From Hyphomicrobiaceae bacterium (lineage in GTDB: Bacteria > Pseudomonadota > Alphaproteobacteria > Rhizobiales > Hyphomicrobiaceae): a DNA stretch of 64,000 nt. A program made the translations under genes and the position numbers. The DNA lies in the NCBI GenBank assembly GCA_021775735.1, contig JAJFHG010000075.1:1-64000 (forward strand), written 5' to 3'. Under the pieces are notes generated by a model that did no database searches, was not told the DNA's origin, and saw only the letters and a list, made by a program, of their open reading frames with translations. This document shows positions 43,126 to 53,399 of this stretch, in pieces (the first letter of the stretch is position 1; each line of letters starts with the position of its first letter).

Positions 43126-44766
43126 CTATCCAGAAACCCGTAGATTAGAGATCTCACGTCCAATATTCTGGAACGACTGGATTAAAGCACTGCCATTCGA
43201 GGCGGGGAAAAAATGGTCATCAGACGTTGCACATGATCTGAGCAACGCAGTGGTGTTGGCGTCACTCTCGAGGCGAAAGGCCACTGTATAGACGATAACG
43301 CCCTCTGCTTTAGCCGCCGTGCAGGTCGATTGGGTCTTGGTATCAATGGATGTACGATAGCCAGTACCCGTGTAGGTTGTGCCAAGTCGGCCTTTAGAAG
43401 CGTATCCACGCGCACCATAACGCGACAGATTGTGATCCGATTTTGCGGAATAAACATTCTGCCCATCTGTCATCACAATCAGAAATTTTTTGTTTTTCTC
43501 ATCCGTATATTCGCGGCCGTTTGTGAACGGCTCACCTGGTGACAACACACGCCATCCCCACGCGACACCCTCAGCAATATTTGTATAACCACCAGCGCCG
43601 AGCGCTGTAATGGCATCAGAGATAGTGGTTTCGTCCGAGGTCAGGGGCTGAATAGGCGTTGTGGTACACATATAGTTAGGCCCGCTACCCCCTGTTATAG
43701 ATGCACCTTTGTACTTGCAGGTTCTCGCCTGGGCATCTGTTACTGAAATGGGGTCCACGCTCCAGCGCGTACACTCACCAGTTTTGCTATTTCGACGCGT
43801 GCACGTATAGGTTGGAGTGGGGCAATCGCCACCAAAGTCTGAGATATAGTTGTTTGAGTAATTTGAATACCCAGCGTTGGACGCATTCACACTGTCGGGC
43901 TCATCCGGCGCAAACATGGGAACAAACATTGTATCCGTAACACCCAAATTTGGCGCTGTATCATTGACGTCATAGGGAGCGGGGCGTGCTTCCACACACC
44001 CTGCCCATGACTGGCCAAGATCTGAAAACAGATCAAAGCGGGATTTCACCTGATCAAAATTTTCGGAATGGATGGAGGATTGTGCCCCTGTATCAATCCA
44101 AGCCGCGCCCGCATTTAGAGAACCAACATTGACAGAGGCAGCAAACGGCACCAAGCCCATTTGAACTTTGTCGGAGGCGGCGGCATTGCTGTCGAGGACA
44201 AGATTAGCAAGATCTTGAGTTGCGATCTTAAGGTCGGCGATATAACTGCCAGACATAGATCCAGAATTATCAAGCACCATTGCAACTTCGACCGTGCCAT
44301 CACCCTTGGCGACGCTGGCGGTGACTCCGATATCAAGATTATCGAAGCCAAATATTTTCAGGATATGAGTCTTCATCAACGTGCCGGCACTCGCATCAAC
44401 TTTGCCGCCAGCGGCATCAAAATTGATGTCGTTAATTTTTGCAGTGCTGGAGTCCTTCAAATTTTCCTGAAAGAAGGCACGCGCAACCTCTTCACCTTTG
44501 GTTGCCTCATCTTCTTTACCAAGTTGGTGGGCTGCTGCGAGTATTGCAGCGTCAAGCGCTGACTGTTCCTCAAGTTGTTCAGTAACCGCTCGCGTGTAGT
44601 CGATCCCCAACCCAATTGAGAACATCAAAACAGCAAAAACAATACCAAAGATGATTGCCGTAACACCGCCCTCGTCTTGGCCAAAATGGCGAGAAAACTG
44701 GACAGCAGATTTGCCCCTATGGTTCTTTTGTTGAACCCAGGCCAGGACACCCAGACGACGCGCCAT
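43126..44766 (-). CDS. TadG-like pilus protein with von Willebrand A domain
   Basis: 546-residue protein. A TadE/TadG-type N-terminus (DEGGVTAIIFGIVFAVLMFSIGLGIDYTRA at about 31-60) anchors it in the inner membrane and is followed by a vWA domain with the MIDAS motif DNSGSMSGS near residue 165. A Cys-rich insertion of about 90 residues lies within the vWA fold, and FLIVMTDGQN further on completes it. Such minor pseudopilin-like proteins accompany Flp pili. The gene is on the same strand as cpaC and cpaD, about 460 bases before cpaC. The ATG at 44766 is assumed. Confidence 0.9.
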   Translation of the reverse strand: MARRLGVLAWVQQKNHRGKSAVQFSRHFGQDEGGVTAIIFGIVFAVLMFSIGLGIDYTRAVTEQLEEQSALDAAILAAAHQLGKEDEATKGEEVARAFFQENLKDSSTAKINDINFDAAGGKVDASAGTLMKTHILKIFGFDNLDIGVTASVAKGDGTVEVAMVLDNSGSMSGSYIADLKIATQDLANLVLDSNAAASDKVQMGLVPFAASVNVGSLNAGAAWIDTGAQSSIHSENFDQVKSRFDLFSDLGQSWAGCVEARPAPYDVNDTAPNLGVTDTMFVPMFAPDEPDSVNASNAGYSNYSNNYISDFGGDCPTPTYTCTRRNSKTGECTRWSVDPISVTDAQARTCKYKGASITGGSGPNYMCTTTPIQPLTSDETTISDAITALGAGGYTNIAEGVAWGWRVLSPGEPFTNGREYTDEKNKKFLIVMTDGQNVYSAKSDHNLSRYGARGYASKGRLGTTYTGTGYRTSIDTKTQSTCTAAKAEGVIVYTVAFRLESDANTTALLRSCATSDDHFFPASNGSALIQSFQNIGREISNLRVSG

Positions 44767-44925
44767 ATCTCACTCCCTTAACAAGATCTTGCGAGAGTGT
44801 ATTCAATTGGTCCTTATGGGATGTAAACGAGACGTCTACAATTTTATCGAAATCCGATTGTTTTTGCCGTTATTGGTGTAAAAGTGGGGCTAGCGTTGTC
44901 TTAAACTGCGTGTTGACCGTCATCT

Positions 44926-46524
44926 GTGGGTTCGAAAATGGTAAATTCTGAGTTTGATCATCAACCGACAGAAACAACGTTATTCACCGCCTTACTCAAC
45001 CAAGCGAAACGCGGCGGCAAAAAAAAAGAGGCGATTGAGGATAACGATGCTCAAACTTTAAGCTATGGGCGATTAATTCTCGGTGCGCGCGTCCTGGGTC
45101 GCAAAATTGACGCGTTGGCGCAACCAGGCGAACGGATTGGAGTGCTGCTGCCAAACGCTGCAGGCATGGTTGTAACTCTGTTCGGTCTCAATGCGTTTGG
45201 CCGCACCGCTGGTCTTCTAAATTTCACGGCAGGGCCACGCAATGTTGCAGCAGCTATCCAAACAGGTCCGTTGCCTGTCGTTCTAACCTCACGGCGCTTT
45301 ATCAAGCTCGCCAATCTCGAACCACTGATCAAAGACCTGGAAAAAGTTGAGGTAACGCCCGGCCGTCCCGTTGCAATACACTATCTTGAGGATGTCCGTG
45401 AAACGATCTCACTCACAGACAAACTTTCGGCCATCGCAAGTTCGCCACGCGCGCTAGCCCAGCACCAACGTACGGCAATGAAGTTCGATGATATCGCCGT
45501 CATCCTATTTACCTCTGGCACAGAGGGCGCACCGAAGGGCGTGGCATTGACCAATCAGAACTTGATTGCAAATGCCATGCAGATTTACCGCCACGCAGAC
45601 GGCATGCTGACGCCGAAGGACATCGTACTAAATCCGCTGCCGATGTTCCATTCTTTTGGCCTAACCGCAGCGACACTGATGCCATTGCTCAACGGGCTCA
45701 AAGTCGTGCTTTATCCCAGCCCCTTACATTACAAAGAAATTCCAAAATTCATAAAAAAGACGAAAGCCACAATTGTGTTTGCGACGGATACATTTTTGCA
45801 AGGCTATGGACGCGCTGCAACGGATGACGATCTCAAATCTGTCCGCTTTGTTATCGCTGGTGCGGAACGTGTGAAAGACCAGACACGGGTGCGCTGGCGG
45901 CAGGTGGAGACGGAAATATTGGAGGGTTATGGTGCCACAGAATGCTCGCCCGTCATTGCGTGCAATCTACCCGTTGCCAATCGCACAACATCAGTTGGTC
46001 AAATCCTGCCTGGCATAGAAACACGTATCGAACCTGTCGCTGGTATTTCAGACGGTGGTCGACTTTTCGTGCGCGGGCCCAACATCATGGCGGGCTACAT
46101 CTTTCATCACACACCGGGTGAGCTTGTACCTCCAAACGAGGGTTGGCATGACACGGGCGACATCGTCACTCTTGATGAGCGTTTTTTAACAATCGCCGGA
46201 CGAGCCAAACGCTTCGCGAAAATAGGCGGGGAAATGGTGTCACTGGCCGCGGTTGAAACGGCCATCGCCGATCTATGGCCGGAACACAATCATGTCGTGG
46301 TCAATATTGCAGATGACCGCAAGGGCGAACAATTAGTATTAGTGAGCAATTGCCCCACGGCAAAGCGCCAGGACGTGTCGGCTCATCTCAAGGCTCACGG
46401 ATTGCCTGAATTATGGGCCCCAAAATCCATTCTGGTTGTCGATGAAATTCCCGTGCTTGGCACTGGCAAGGTCGATTTTGCAGCCACCCACCAGCTGGTC
46501 GCTGCGCGCCAAGACAGCACCTAA
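44926..46524 (+). CDS. Acyl-ACP/acyl-CoA synthetase-like enzyme (Aas C-terminal type)
   Basis: AMP-forming acid-activating enzyme of about 532 residues. Motifs: ILFTSGTEGAPKGVALT (about 190-206), PMFHSFGLT, EGYGATECSPV, HDTGDIV and the C-terminal lysine in GTGKVDF. The N-terminal part closely matches the acyl-ACP synthetase half of Aas (LLPNAAGMVVTLFGLNAFGR and TAGPRNVAAAIQ), but the acyltransferase half is missing. It probably activates fatty acids for lipid recycling; substrate is inferred. The GTG at 44926 or the ATG at 44938 may be the start; neither has a strong site. Confidence 0.88.
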   Translation: MGSKMVNSEFDHQPTETTLFTALLNQAKRGGKKKEAIEDNDAQTLSYGRLILGARVLGRKIDALAQPGERIGVLLPNAAGMVVTLFGLNAFGRTAGLLNFTAGPRNVAAAIQTGPLPVVLTSRRFIKLANLEPLIKDLEKVEVTPGRPVAIHYLEDVRETISLTDKLSAIASSPRALAQHQRTAMKFDDIAVILFTSGTEGAPKGVALTNQNLIANAMQIYRHADGMLTPKDIVLNPLPMFHSFGLTAATLMPLLNGLKVVLYPSPLHYKEIPKFIKKTKATIVFATDTFLQGYGRAATDDDLKSVRFVIAGAERVKDQTRVRWRQVETEILEGYGATECSPVIACNLPVANRTTSVGQILPGIETRIEPVAGISDGGRLFVRGPNIMAGYIFHHTPGELVPPNEGWHDTGDIVTLDERFLTIAGRAKRFAKIGGEMVSLAAVETAIADLWPEHNHVVVNIADDRKGEQLVLVSNCPTAKRQDVSAHLKAHGLPELWAPKSILVVDEIPVLGTGKVDFAATHQLVAARQDST

Positions 46525-46874
46525 CGAGGCCCTTTTAGGCGCTGTTGCTATATTTTCAGCAAATGTAGACGTCATTTTTTCTCAATCCCTGCAAAAGAAT
46601 GACCAGACCTCAGCCTGAAAATGGCGAGACGCTACCTTCAATTAACCATCCTCTGTGCATCTTAGGCGCTCACGCGAAACTTAGGCGCGGGCTTGGCGAT
46701 CGCCAACCGTGTCTTAGGAACCACGAAGGTTAACCGAACCCGTCAATGCCCTGCTGTTGTCTTGACCCCAAACAGCCCAAGACGTCATTATCAATTCATC
46801 AATCATGATAGCGGCGCATGCGCCATAAATTGAAAACAGGCGGATCAAGTACCCCTTAATCCGTTGAGGAACGA
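46525..46874. other. Intergenic region before the small membrane protein
   Basis: About 350 bases without a gene. The perfect 14-bp palindrome TTGGCGATCGCCAA (46693-46706) and several CTTAGG words are the only structure I notice. Confidence 0.5.
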
Positions 46875-47105
46875 ATGTCCGAAGTATCACAATCCCAAGC
46901 CCACCTAACTGCACTCCGTAGCGATATCGGTATTGCCTGGTTCATCAAAAGAACCATTATGGCCGTGCTGATTTTGTGTGTCAGCATCGGGGGTGTCGCA
47001 TGGCTTCTACATGCTTCGATCAAACCAACGCTGAATGCAAATGCCGCCGTAGTGACTTCAAGCAATCAGGCGTTGGCACCCACTGGTTCAATTGCCAGAC
47101 ATTAA
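46875..47105 (+). CDS. Small single-pass membrane protein, unknown function
   Basis: 76-residue protein with one membrane helix (about 22-47), a basic flank before it and a Thr/Asn/Ala-rich tail outside. GAGGA four bases before the ATG strongly supports translation. It is convergent with the beta-propeller gene and about 350 bases past the acyl-ACP synthetase gene. No family is recognised. Confidence 0.75.
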   Translation: MSEVSQSQAHLTALRSDIGIAWFIKRTIMAVLILCVSIGGVAWLLHASIKPTLNANAAVVTSSNQALAPTGSIARH

Positions 47106-47150
47106 ACCGTCGACTGAAATCTAAAAAAATAGAACACAACGCTGCATTGG

Positions 47151-48455
47151 CTACGGCTTTTGTGTCTGATCTGTTGCGCGCCCTTCTGTAGTTAAGCAGT
47201 AAAAATAACCGGTCGCAGTCCCAATCCAAATCTTGCCATCAATGATGCAGGGTGAAGATATGATGCGGCCATCGAGCTTGACCTTCCATACGAGTTTACC
47301 GCTAGCAGCGTCCAAACAATAAAAATGGTGATCTCTCGAACCAAACAGCACCTTCCCATCAATCACGGCTGGGGAAGACCAAATTGCATCTCCCGTCTTA
47401 AAGGTCCACAACGGCGCACCCGATTTTGCATCAATGGTATGCATCGCGCCATCTTGACCGCCAACATGAAGTCGACCCTTCGCAACTGCAGGTGTTGACC
47501 AATACCCTTTTGTGTTGCCAGCGTAGCGCCACAACTCTTTCCCCGTTTTTCGCTCGAAACAATAGACGTACGAGGCAAGTTCTTCAGCGCAGGCATAAAC
47601 ATAGTCATCCCAGATCACCGCTGAAGCATCCGTATCGTCATACGTGTTTGCTTTCCATTTGACTTTGCCGTCTTCGGTATCGATACAAAACAAATATCCA
47701 TCATAGGTTGCCGTATAGAGTTCACCATCAGCGATGGCAGGCGATGTTTCAGATCCATTTGATCCAAGTTTGGTCCCAGGCCCAATACCACCCACAAAGC
47801 GCTTCCAAATCAGCTCCCCCGTTCTTGGGTGGAGACAGCGCACATACCCATTCTCGCCTGCAACATAGAGGCGGTCATTAATCACACAGGGAGAGGAGTC
47901 TAAATCATTGCCGGTGTCATGACGCCAAAGCATGCGTCCAGTTTCAGCATCTATGCAGCGCAAGAGGTTATCGGTATTACCAATGTAGAGGCGATTTTCA
48001 TAAAGGCACAACGAGCCCTTAAACATGCCCCGTCCCTTGAGCTTCCAAATCAATCGTCCACCATGGGCGTCAAACGCATAAACATATCCCCCAACCGAGC
48101 CGACAAATACATAGTTGCCAAGTTTGACGGCAGTCCCAGTCCAACCTGTTCCAGCCCAAACAATGCGCTCGCCACGCAACCGACTTTCAACGCGCGCGGT
48201 ACGAAACTTCCAGGCGATCGCGGGCGCTGTCTCAGGTATTGGGCCGGTGCCATAAAATGTGTGTGCACCATTGCCGCGGAACATGAGCATGGCATCGTCT
48301 GCAACGCTGTTTTTGCCGTAGGCCCACTTGGGCAACTGAGCCCGTGACTTACCGCGAGATCGCGCCTGTGCCGTCGTCGGCAAAAGTGATCTGGAGAACG
48401 GAAGCGTCAATGAGACCGCAAGACCAGCAAAAAACTGGCGTCGAGACTGAGGCAT
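47151..48455 (-). CDS. Tat-exported PQQ-like beta-propeller protein
   Basis: 434-residue periplasmic beta-propeller of the PQQ-repeat type. A twin-arginine signal (SRRQFFAGLAVSLTL) opens the protein. Seven or eight blades follow, each with a pattern like DAETGRMLWRHDTGN / SSPCVINDRLYVAGENGYV. No PQQ-dehydrogenase catalytic residues or cofactor-binding region is evident, so it may be a binding or scaffold protein rather than an enzyme. AGGAGC seven bases before the ATG at 48455 fixes the start. It is convergent with the small membrane protein gene. Confidence 0.88.
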   Translation of the reverse strand: MPQSRRQFFAGLAVSLTLPFSRSLLPTTAQARSRGKSRAQLPKWAYGKNSVADDAMLMFRGNGAHTFYGTGPIPETAPAIAWKFRTARVESRLRGERIVWAGTGWTGTAVKLGNYVFVGSVGGYVYAFDAHGGRLIWKLKGRGMFKGSLCLYENRLYIGNTDNLLRCIDAETGRMLWRHDTGNDLDSSPCVINDRLYVAGENGYVRCLHPRTGELIWKRFVGGIGPGTKLGSNGSETSPAIADGELYTATYDGYLFCIDTEDGKVKWKANTYDDTDASAVIWDDYVYACAEELASYVYCFERKTGKELWRYAGNTKGYWSTPAVAKGRLHVGGQDGAMHTIDAKSGAPLWTFKTGDAIWSSPAVIDGKVLFGSRDHHFYCLDAASGKLVWKVKLDGRIISSPCIIDGKIWIGTATGYFYCLTTEGRATDQTQKP

Positions 48456-48581
48456 ACAAACGGCTCCTGGTGCTTCGCAGCAGGCATTACGCATGTTGCT
48501 ACGACACGTTGCCAACACACAGCGACAATTGTGATTGTGCCGCCATATGCTCCAACCCTAGAGCCATCGAAATTATTTCAC

Positions 48582-50834
48582 TCAATCAAGCGGCAGACCA
48601 AAACGGCCTGATCTCGGAAAGCCCTTCGGCACCATGCGCCCAGCCTGGGCCCGCTTACCAACCCAATCGCGCAACTCGGTAAATGACAACGTAAAGGTGC
48701 GTCCCGCTGGATCAACCCAACTTAGACCGTCGGCTTTGTCAAACACCTGCGCGTCCGATACACCACCATCCTTATAGCGCTGCATAATGTTGCCCTTACC
48801 GCGGGTCATTTCATAAAGCTCACTCAGTTCAAAGACGAGTAGCTTGCGGTTTTCGCCGACAACAGCCACATGATCTCCATCAACGGGAACACATATTTTT
48901 GCCTCATCAGGTTCTGAGACATTCAAAACCTGTTTGCCCTTACGCGTTGAGGCCATAATGTCGTTTTCCTGCACGACGAAACCATAACCACTTGTTGAAG
49001 CGACCAACAAACGTCGTTCCGGTTGATGGACAAACACATCGACAATGTCGTGATTTTGCTCAACGTCAATCATCAATTTAAGCGGTTCACCGTGACCACG
49101 CCCTCCAGGCAACTGGCTACACTCAAGCGTGTAAAACCTACCATTGGTAGCAAACACGATGAGTTTGTCTGTTGTGTTTGCTTTGACAGCACGCTTCAGG
49201 CGATCGCCACGCTTAAAGTCGAGTTTACCAAGCTTGTCCTGATGTCCCCTCAGAGCACGAACCCAACCTTTATCAGACACGACAATAGTGATTGGTTCGC
49301 GCTCCACTAAGACCTGATCAAGATCAATATCAATCTCTGGAGCCTCTGAGATCTCACTACGCCGGCGACCAAGCGGGGTCGACTTGGCATAAGTCGTCTT
49401 CAACTCTTTGACTTCGCTGGCAACGCGATCCCATTGCAAATCATCTGACTTCAAAAGCCGCTTCAAATCGCGTTTTTCTTTCGTCAGCTTTTCATGTTCA
49501 GCGCGCAGCTCCATCTCTTCAAGCCGCGACAAGGCTTTCAAGCGTAAATTCAGAACAGCGTCAGCTTGCAATTCCGAGAGCTTAAATGCTGCGATGAGCT
49601 TTTGTTTTGGCTCATCCTCAAATCGTACAATTCGGATCACCTCATCAATATTAAGAAAGGCAATCAAATAACCATCGAGAATTTCAAGGCGGCGCTCAAT
49701 GCGGTCCAAACGGTATTTTGTACGCCGAACAAGGACTTCAATGCGGTGTTCAAGCCATTGCGACAGCACATCGCGCAAACTCAACACGTTGGGGATCTGC
49801 CCTGCCGACAGAACGTTCATATTGAGACTGAAGCGGGTTTCCAAGTCGGTAAGCTTGAACAAACTTTCCATTAACACGACGGGATCAACGGTGCGGTTCT
49901 TCGGCTCAAAAACGACACGTACTTCTTCAGCCGATTCATCGCGCACATCACCAAGCAGCGGCAGCTTCTTGTCCTGCCACAACTCTGCGGTTTTCTCGAT
50001 CAGCTTGGATTTTTGTACCTGGTAGGGGATTTCCGTCACCACCACCCGATAAGCGCCACGTCCGGCATCTTCCTTATGCCAACGCGCGCGCATGCGAAAA
50101 CCACCACGCCCCGTTTTGTAGGACTCAAGGATACTGTCCTTAGGCTCAACAATGATGCCCCCGGTTGGAAAGTCTGGCCCTGGAACAAACTCGACAAGTT
50201 TTTCAATGGTCGCGTTGGGGTGCTTGATCAAATGCAAAAGCGCATTTGCCAATTCCTCCATGTTATGTGGCGGAATGCTGGTCGCCATACCAACCGCAAT
50301 GCCAGTCGCTCCGTTGGCCAAGATATTGGGCACAGCGGACGGCAGGACCGCAGGCTCCTCATTGGTTCCATCATAGGTTGGGCGAAAATCAACAGTGTCT
50401 TCACTAATGCCATCGAGCAGGGCTTGGGCGACGGCCGTCAATCGACTTTCCGTGTAACGCATCGCCGCCGCGTTATCGCCGTCGATATTGCCAAAGTTAC
50501 CTTGACCATCAACCATCGGGTAGCGCACTGCAAAATCTTGCGCCAGGCGCACCAGTGCGTCGTAAATCGCCTGGTCACCGTGGGGATGATAGTTACCCAT
50601 CACCTCACCGACAATTTTTGCGCACTTTTTATAGCCTGCTTCCGGGTTGAGCTTTAATTCGCGCATCGCGAACATGATGCGCCGGTGCACAGGCTTTAGG
50701 CCATCACGCACATCAGGCAGCGCGCGATGCATAATCGTTGACAGCGCATAGGCCAGATAGCGCTCTTCCAACGCCTCTTTCAGGTCCACAGCCTCAAACG
50801 GCCCGCCTGCGTCTAGAATCGGTTTGTCACTCAT
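48582..50834 (-). CDS. parC: DNA topoisomerase IV subunit A
   Basis: Type II topoisomerase breakage-reunion subunit that decatenates chromosomes. 750 residues; catalytic tyrosine Tyr127 in [10 protein letters not shown], preceded by the usual HPHGD and DGQGNFGN segments. The C-terminal half has the beta-pinwheel repeats. ParC rather than GyrA is indicated by the shorter length, the [22 protein letters not shown] wording and the context next to recO, a known arrangement. parE is not in the window. Confidence 0.96.
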   Translation of the reverse strand: MSDKPILDAGGPFEAVDLKEALEERYLAYALSTIMHRALPDVRDGLKPVHRRIMFAMRELKLNPEAGYKKCAKIVGEVMGNYHPHGDQAIYDALVRLAQDFAVRYPMVDGQGNFGNIDGDNAAAMRYTESRLTAVAQALLDGISEDTVDFRPTYDGTNEEPAVLPSAVPNILANGATGIAVGMATSIPPHNMEELANALLHLIKHPNATIEKLVEFVPGPDFPTGGIIVEPKDSILESYKTGRGGFRMRARWHKEDAGRGAYRVVVTEIPYQVQKSKLIEKTAELWQDKKLPLLGDVRDESAEEVRVVFEPKNRTVDPVVLMESLFKLTDLETRFSLNMNVLSAGQIPNVLSLRDVLSQWLEHRIEVLVRRTKYRLDRIERRLEILDGYLIAFLNIDEVIRIVRFEDEPKQKLIAAFKLSELQADAVLNLRLKALSRLEEMELRAEHEKLTKEKRDLKRLLKSDDLQWDRVASEVKELKTTYAKSTPLGRRRSEISEAPEIDIDLDQVLVEREPITIVVSDKGWVRALRGHQDKLGKLDFKRGDRLKRAVKANTTDKLIVFATNGRFYTLECSQLPGGRGHGEPLKLMIDVEQNHDIVDVFVHQPERRLLVASTSGYGFVVQENDIMASTRKGKQVLNVSEPDEAKICVPVDGDHVAVVGENRKLLVFELSELYEMTRGKGNIMQRYKDGGVSDAQVFDKADGLSWVDPAGRTFTLSFTELRDWVGKRAQAGRMVPKGFPRSGRFGLPLD

Positions 50835-50948
50835 AAGATTTGCCTACTCCGGTGCGCTCCGCGGGGCAAGATCTGAGCCTGCGTAGCCCCCTGCGCAAAC
50901 CCAGAACTGTGGTTGTTTTGCCCAATTTTTCTCAACCTCCGGGCCTTG

Positions 50949-51680
50949 TCAGGCCTCTGACACCCGCTTCAGAAGCGTAATCAGGCGTTCGCGCGCCGTT
51001 GGCATCTTACGTTCACGCGGTCCAAGAACGCGGGTTTGCAAGAAGTGCCCCGTCAATTCAAAGCCGCGCATCAAGTCATCGCCCATAACCGCACCCCGTT
51101 GGCTACGATTCAAAAATGACGGCAAGTCCAAGAGACGGTCTTTGTAAGGCTCACCTGCCGAGGCCGAAACAGCACGGCCTGACTTTGGCGACACATAGAT
51201 CAACTGATCGTTGCTCCCCGTTGCTGCACATTCCGATAAATCCAGACCAAAACCCAGCTCATCAAGGAGTGAAAGCTCCCAGCGCACAATCAACGCCGGC
51301 CAAACATCCGGTGCATCCAGAAAGCCCAACACAAATTGAGTCACTTCATAAAGATTCGGGTGGGGTTCGCGTTCTGCAACGAGGTGCAGCAACGCGCACA
51401 TTGACGTCAGCGCAGTGAGTGTCTTGGGCTCACTCATAGCCTCACCCGCATATCCGCGGCGCAACTCCACTGTCATTGTGCCAAGATGTTCTGGCAAACG
51501 CCCCTTCCAGCTAACATCAACGACATTTCCAATTTGCAGAACCGGGCGCGAGCGGCGCGAGCGCCCACCATGCACCAACCCCAGCCAACGGCCGTGGTTG
51601 GACGAAAAAACCTCGGCAATGGCCGCTGTTTCTCCGTGCGGGCGCACACCTACAATGATGGCTTCGTCAGACCAGTGCAT
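50949..51680 (-). CDS. recO: DNA repair protein RecO
   Basis: RecFOR mediator that loads RecA on gapped DNA. About 243 residues: OB-fold start WSDEAIIVGVRPHGETAAIAEVFS, then the helical domain with MCALLHLVAEREPHP and LDELGFGLDLS. The usual zinc Cys residues are reduced (one in SECAATG), as in many alphaproteobacteria. I use the ATG at 51680, which aligns with family starts; an upstream TTG at 51689 with AGGA nearby is an alternative adding three residues. It follows era by 60 bases on the same strand. Confidence 0.92.
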   Translation of the reverse strand: MHWSDEAIIVGVRPHGETAAIAEVFSSNHGRWLGLVHGGRSRRSRPVLQIGNVVDVSWKGRLPEHLGTMTVELRRGYAGEAMSEPKTLTALTSMCALLHLVAEREPHPNLYEVTQFVLGFLDAPDVWPALIVRWELSLLDELGFGLDLSECAATGSNDQLIYVSPKSGRAVSASAGEPYKDRLLDLPSFLNRSQRGAVMGDDLMRGFELTGHFLQTRVLGPRERKMPTARERLITLLKRVSEA

Positions 51681-51748
51681 TCCTGCCAAGATATCCTATC
51701 GCGTTGCATATCGATTATAGATGACTCGGCACGGATTGCGTCGAAAGG

Positions 51749-52696
51749 TTAATCACCTTTTGGAAATTCAAGGCCCATCTCACGATAGCGCTCGGGGTCA
51801 GAGCCCCAATTCTCGCGAACTTTGACGAACACGAACAGATGAACCTTGCGATCGAAGAGTTCTGTCAGTTCACTGCGCGCTGCCGACGAGATTTTTTTGA
51901 CTGTCTGGCCGCCTTTACCAAGCACAATGCTCTTCTGACCCGCGCGCTCCACAAAAATCGTTTGCTCAATGCGCACCGAGCCATCTTTGAAATCTTTCCA
52001 ATCCGTGGTTTCAACCGTGGTCGCGTAGGGCAATTCCTGATGCAAGAAGTGATAGATTTTTTCGCGAGTAATTTCGGCAGCTAAAACCCGTTGCGGCGCG
52101 TCCGACATATCATCTTCAGGAAAATGCCATGGCCCAACAGGTGCTTTTTCAGCAAGGTAGGCTTTGAGATCGTCAACGCCATCGCCGTTTTCGGCAGAGA
52201 TCATAAAGACCTGCTCGGCGCGGCCGTCTGCACTTAATTCCTGTATTTGCTCAAGCAATTTTTGTTTGTCGCGCACGCGGTCAATCTTGTTGAGCGCAAT
52301 AATGAGCGGTGTGGTTATCTTGGAAATCTTTTCTTTGATCTGAGCGATGTCGTCATCAAGACCCAACGCCGCATCGATCATGAGCACCACAAGGTCACCG
52401 CTCCTCGCACCACCCAAAGCCGCATCGACCATAGCCCGGTCCAACCGCCGCTTGGGTTCAAAAATGCCTGGTGTATCAATGAACACCAGCTGGGCATTTC
52501 CAACAGCTGTAATGCCTCGTAGAGGCGTACGTGTCGTTTGTACTTTTCGCGAAACGATGGTGACTTTGCCACCAACCATGCGATTAACCAAAGTTGACTT
52601 GCCCGCATTCGGCGCACCAATGACCGCAATAAAGCCACAGCGTTTTTCATTTTGCTGGGTGCTAATTTCGCCTGCCTCCGACTTATTGGTCATCAT
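51749..52696 (-). CDS. era: GTPase Era
   Basis: Ribosome-assembly GTPase that binds 16S rRNA. 315 residues: P-loop GAPNAGKST (27-35), DTPGIFEPKRRLD, NKID, then a C-terminal KH domain (about 210-310) with SIVLGKGGQTVKKI. It overlaps the end of rnc by 14 bases, so the pair is coupled. An extended acidic N-terminus of 18 residues precedes the P-loop domain. Confidence 0.96.
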   Translation of the reverse strand: MMTNKSEAGEISTQQNEKRCGFIAVIGAPNAGKSTLVNRMVGGKVTIVSRKVQTTRTPLRGITAVGNAQLVFIDTPGIFEPKRRLDRAMVDAALGGARSGDLVVLMIDAALGLDDDIAQIKEKISKITTPLIIALNKIDRVRDKQKLLEQIQELSADGRAEQVFMISAENGDGVDDLKAYLAEKAPVGPWHFPEDDMSDAPQRVLAAEITREKIYHFLHQELPYATTVETTDWKDFKDGSVRIEQTIFVERAGQKSIVLGKGGQTVKKISSAARSELTELFDRKVHLFVFVKVRENWGSDPERYREMGLEFPKGD

Positions 52697-53393
52697 TCAA
52701 CACTCCAACAACACCTTCCCGTTCCAGAAGCGTGCGCGCGGCAACTTGTTCCGCTTGGCGCTTGGAGCGACCATGACCAATCGCTGGATCGCATCCCTTT
52801 ATGCGAACTTCAGTTGTAAACTTTGGTGCGTGATCGGGCCCATCGCGCGATAGCTCCACATAGCGCGGCAAAGAAAGCCCACGACCCTGCGCCCATTCCT
52901 GCAACACAGACTTTGCGTCGATCTGTTGTGATCCTCGTTCATCCAATAGCGGTTGCCACAAATGAAGGACAACGTCGCGTGCGGGGTCAAATCCTGCGTC
53001 CATGAACACAGCACCCAGCACCGCCTCGATGGCATCTGCCAGGATGGTTGCTTTCTTACGCCCGCCGCTACTCTCTTCGCTTTCAGACAGGATCATAAAC
53101 TCGCCAAGACCAAGCTCACGAGCAACGATAGCGCACGTCTCCCCTTTAACAAGACCATTGTAGCGTCGGGCGAGCTCACCTTCACGCGCATCCGGCAAGG
53201 CCAGACTTACCGCTTCAACAATTGCCAAGCCCAGAACGCGGTCGCCAATGAATTCAAGGCGTTCGTTGTCGTGCTTGACCATGCGCCCACCGCGCATGCT
53301 GGCGTGGATCAAGGCACGCTCAAGCCACTCTTGATTTTTGAACCTGTGCCCAAGACGCTGTTCAAGATCTTTGTATTTGCGCGCCTTGAACAT
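52683..53393 (-). CDS. rnc: Ribonuclease III
   Basis: Double-stranded RNA endonuclease for rRNA processing, 236 residues. The signature NERLEFIGDRVLGL lies near residues 43-56 and the catalytic ADAIEAVLGAVFMDAG near 118-133. The C-terminal double-stranded RNA-binding domain ends with KRQAEQVAARTLLE. It is six bases after lepB and overlaps era. Confidence 0.96.
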   Translation of the reverse strand: MFKARKYKDLEQRLGHRFKNQEWLERALIHASMRGGRMVKHDNERLEFIGDRVLGLAIVEAVSLALPDAREGELARRYNGLVKGETCAIVARELGLGEFMILSESEESSGGRKKATILADAIEAVLGAVFMDAGFDPARDVVLHLWQPLLDERGSQQIDAKSVLQEWAQGRGLSLPRYVELSRDGPDHAPKFTTEVRIKGCDPAIGHGRSKRQAEQVAARTLLEREGVVGVLNDDQ

Positions 53394-53399
53394 CTAACC

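Noticed and set aside
46693-46706. HIP1-like palindrome GCGATCGC
   Set aside because: Isolated occurrences at 46695 and near 12593; no iteration as in cyanobacterial HIP1, so chance is likely.
50013-50657. 214-codon plus-strand frame inside parC
   Set aside because: Antisense to the conserved ParC core including the catalytic tyrosine; no start site.
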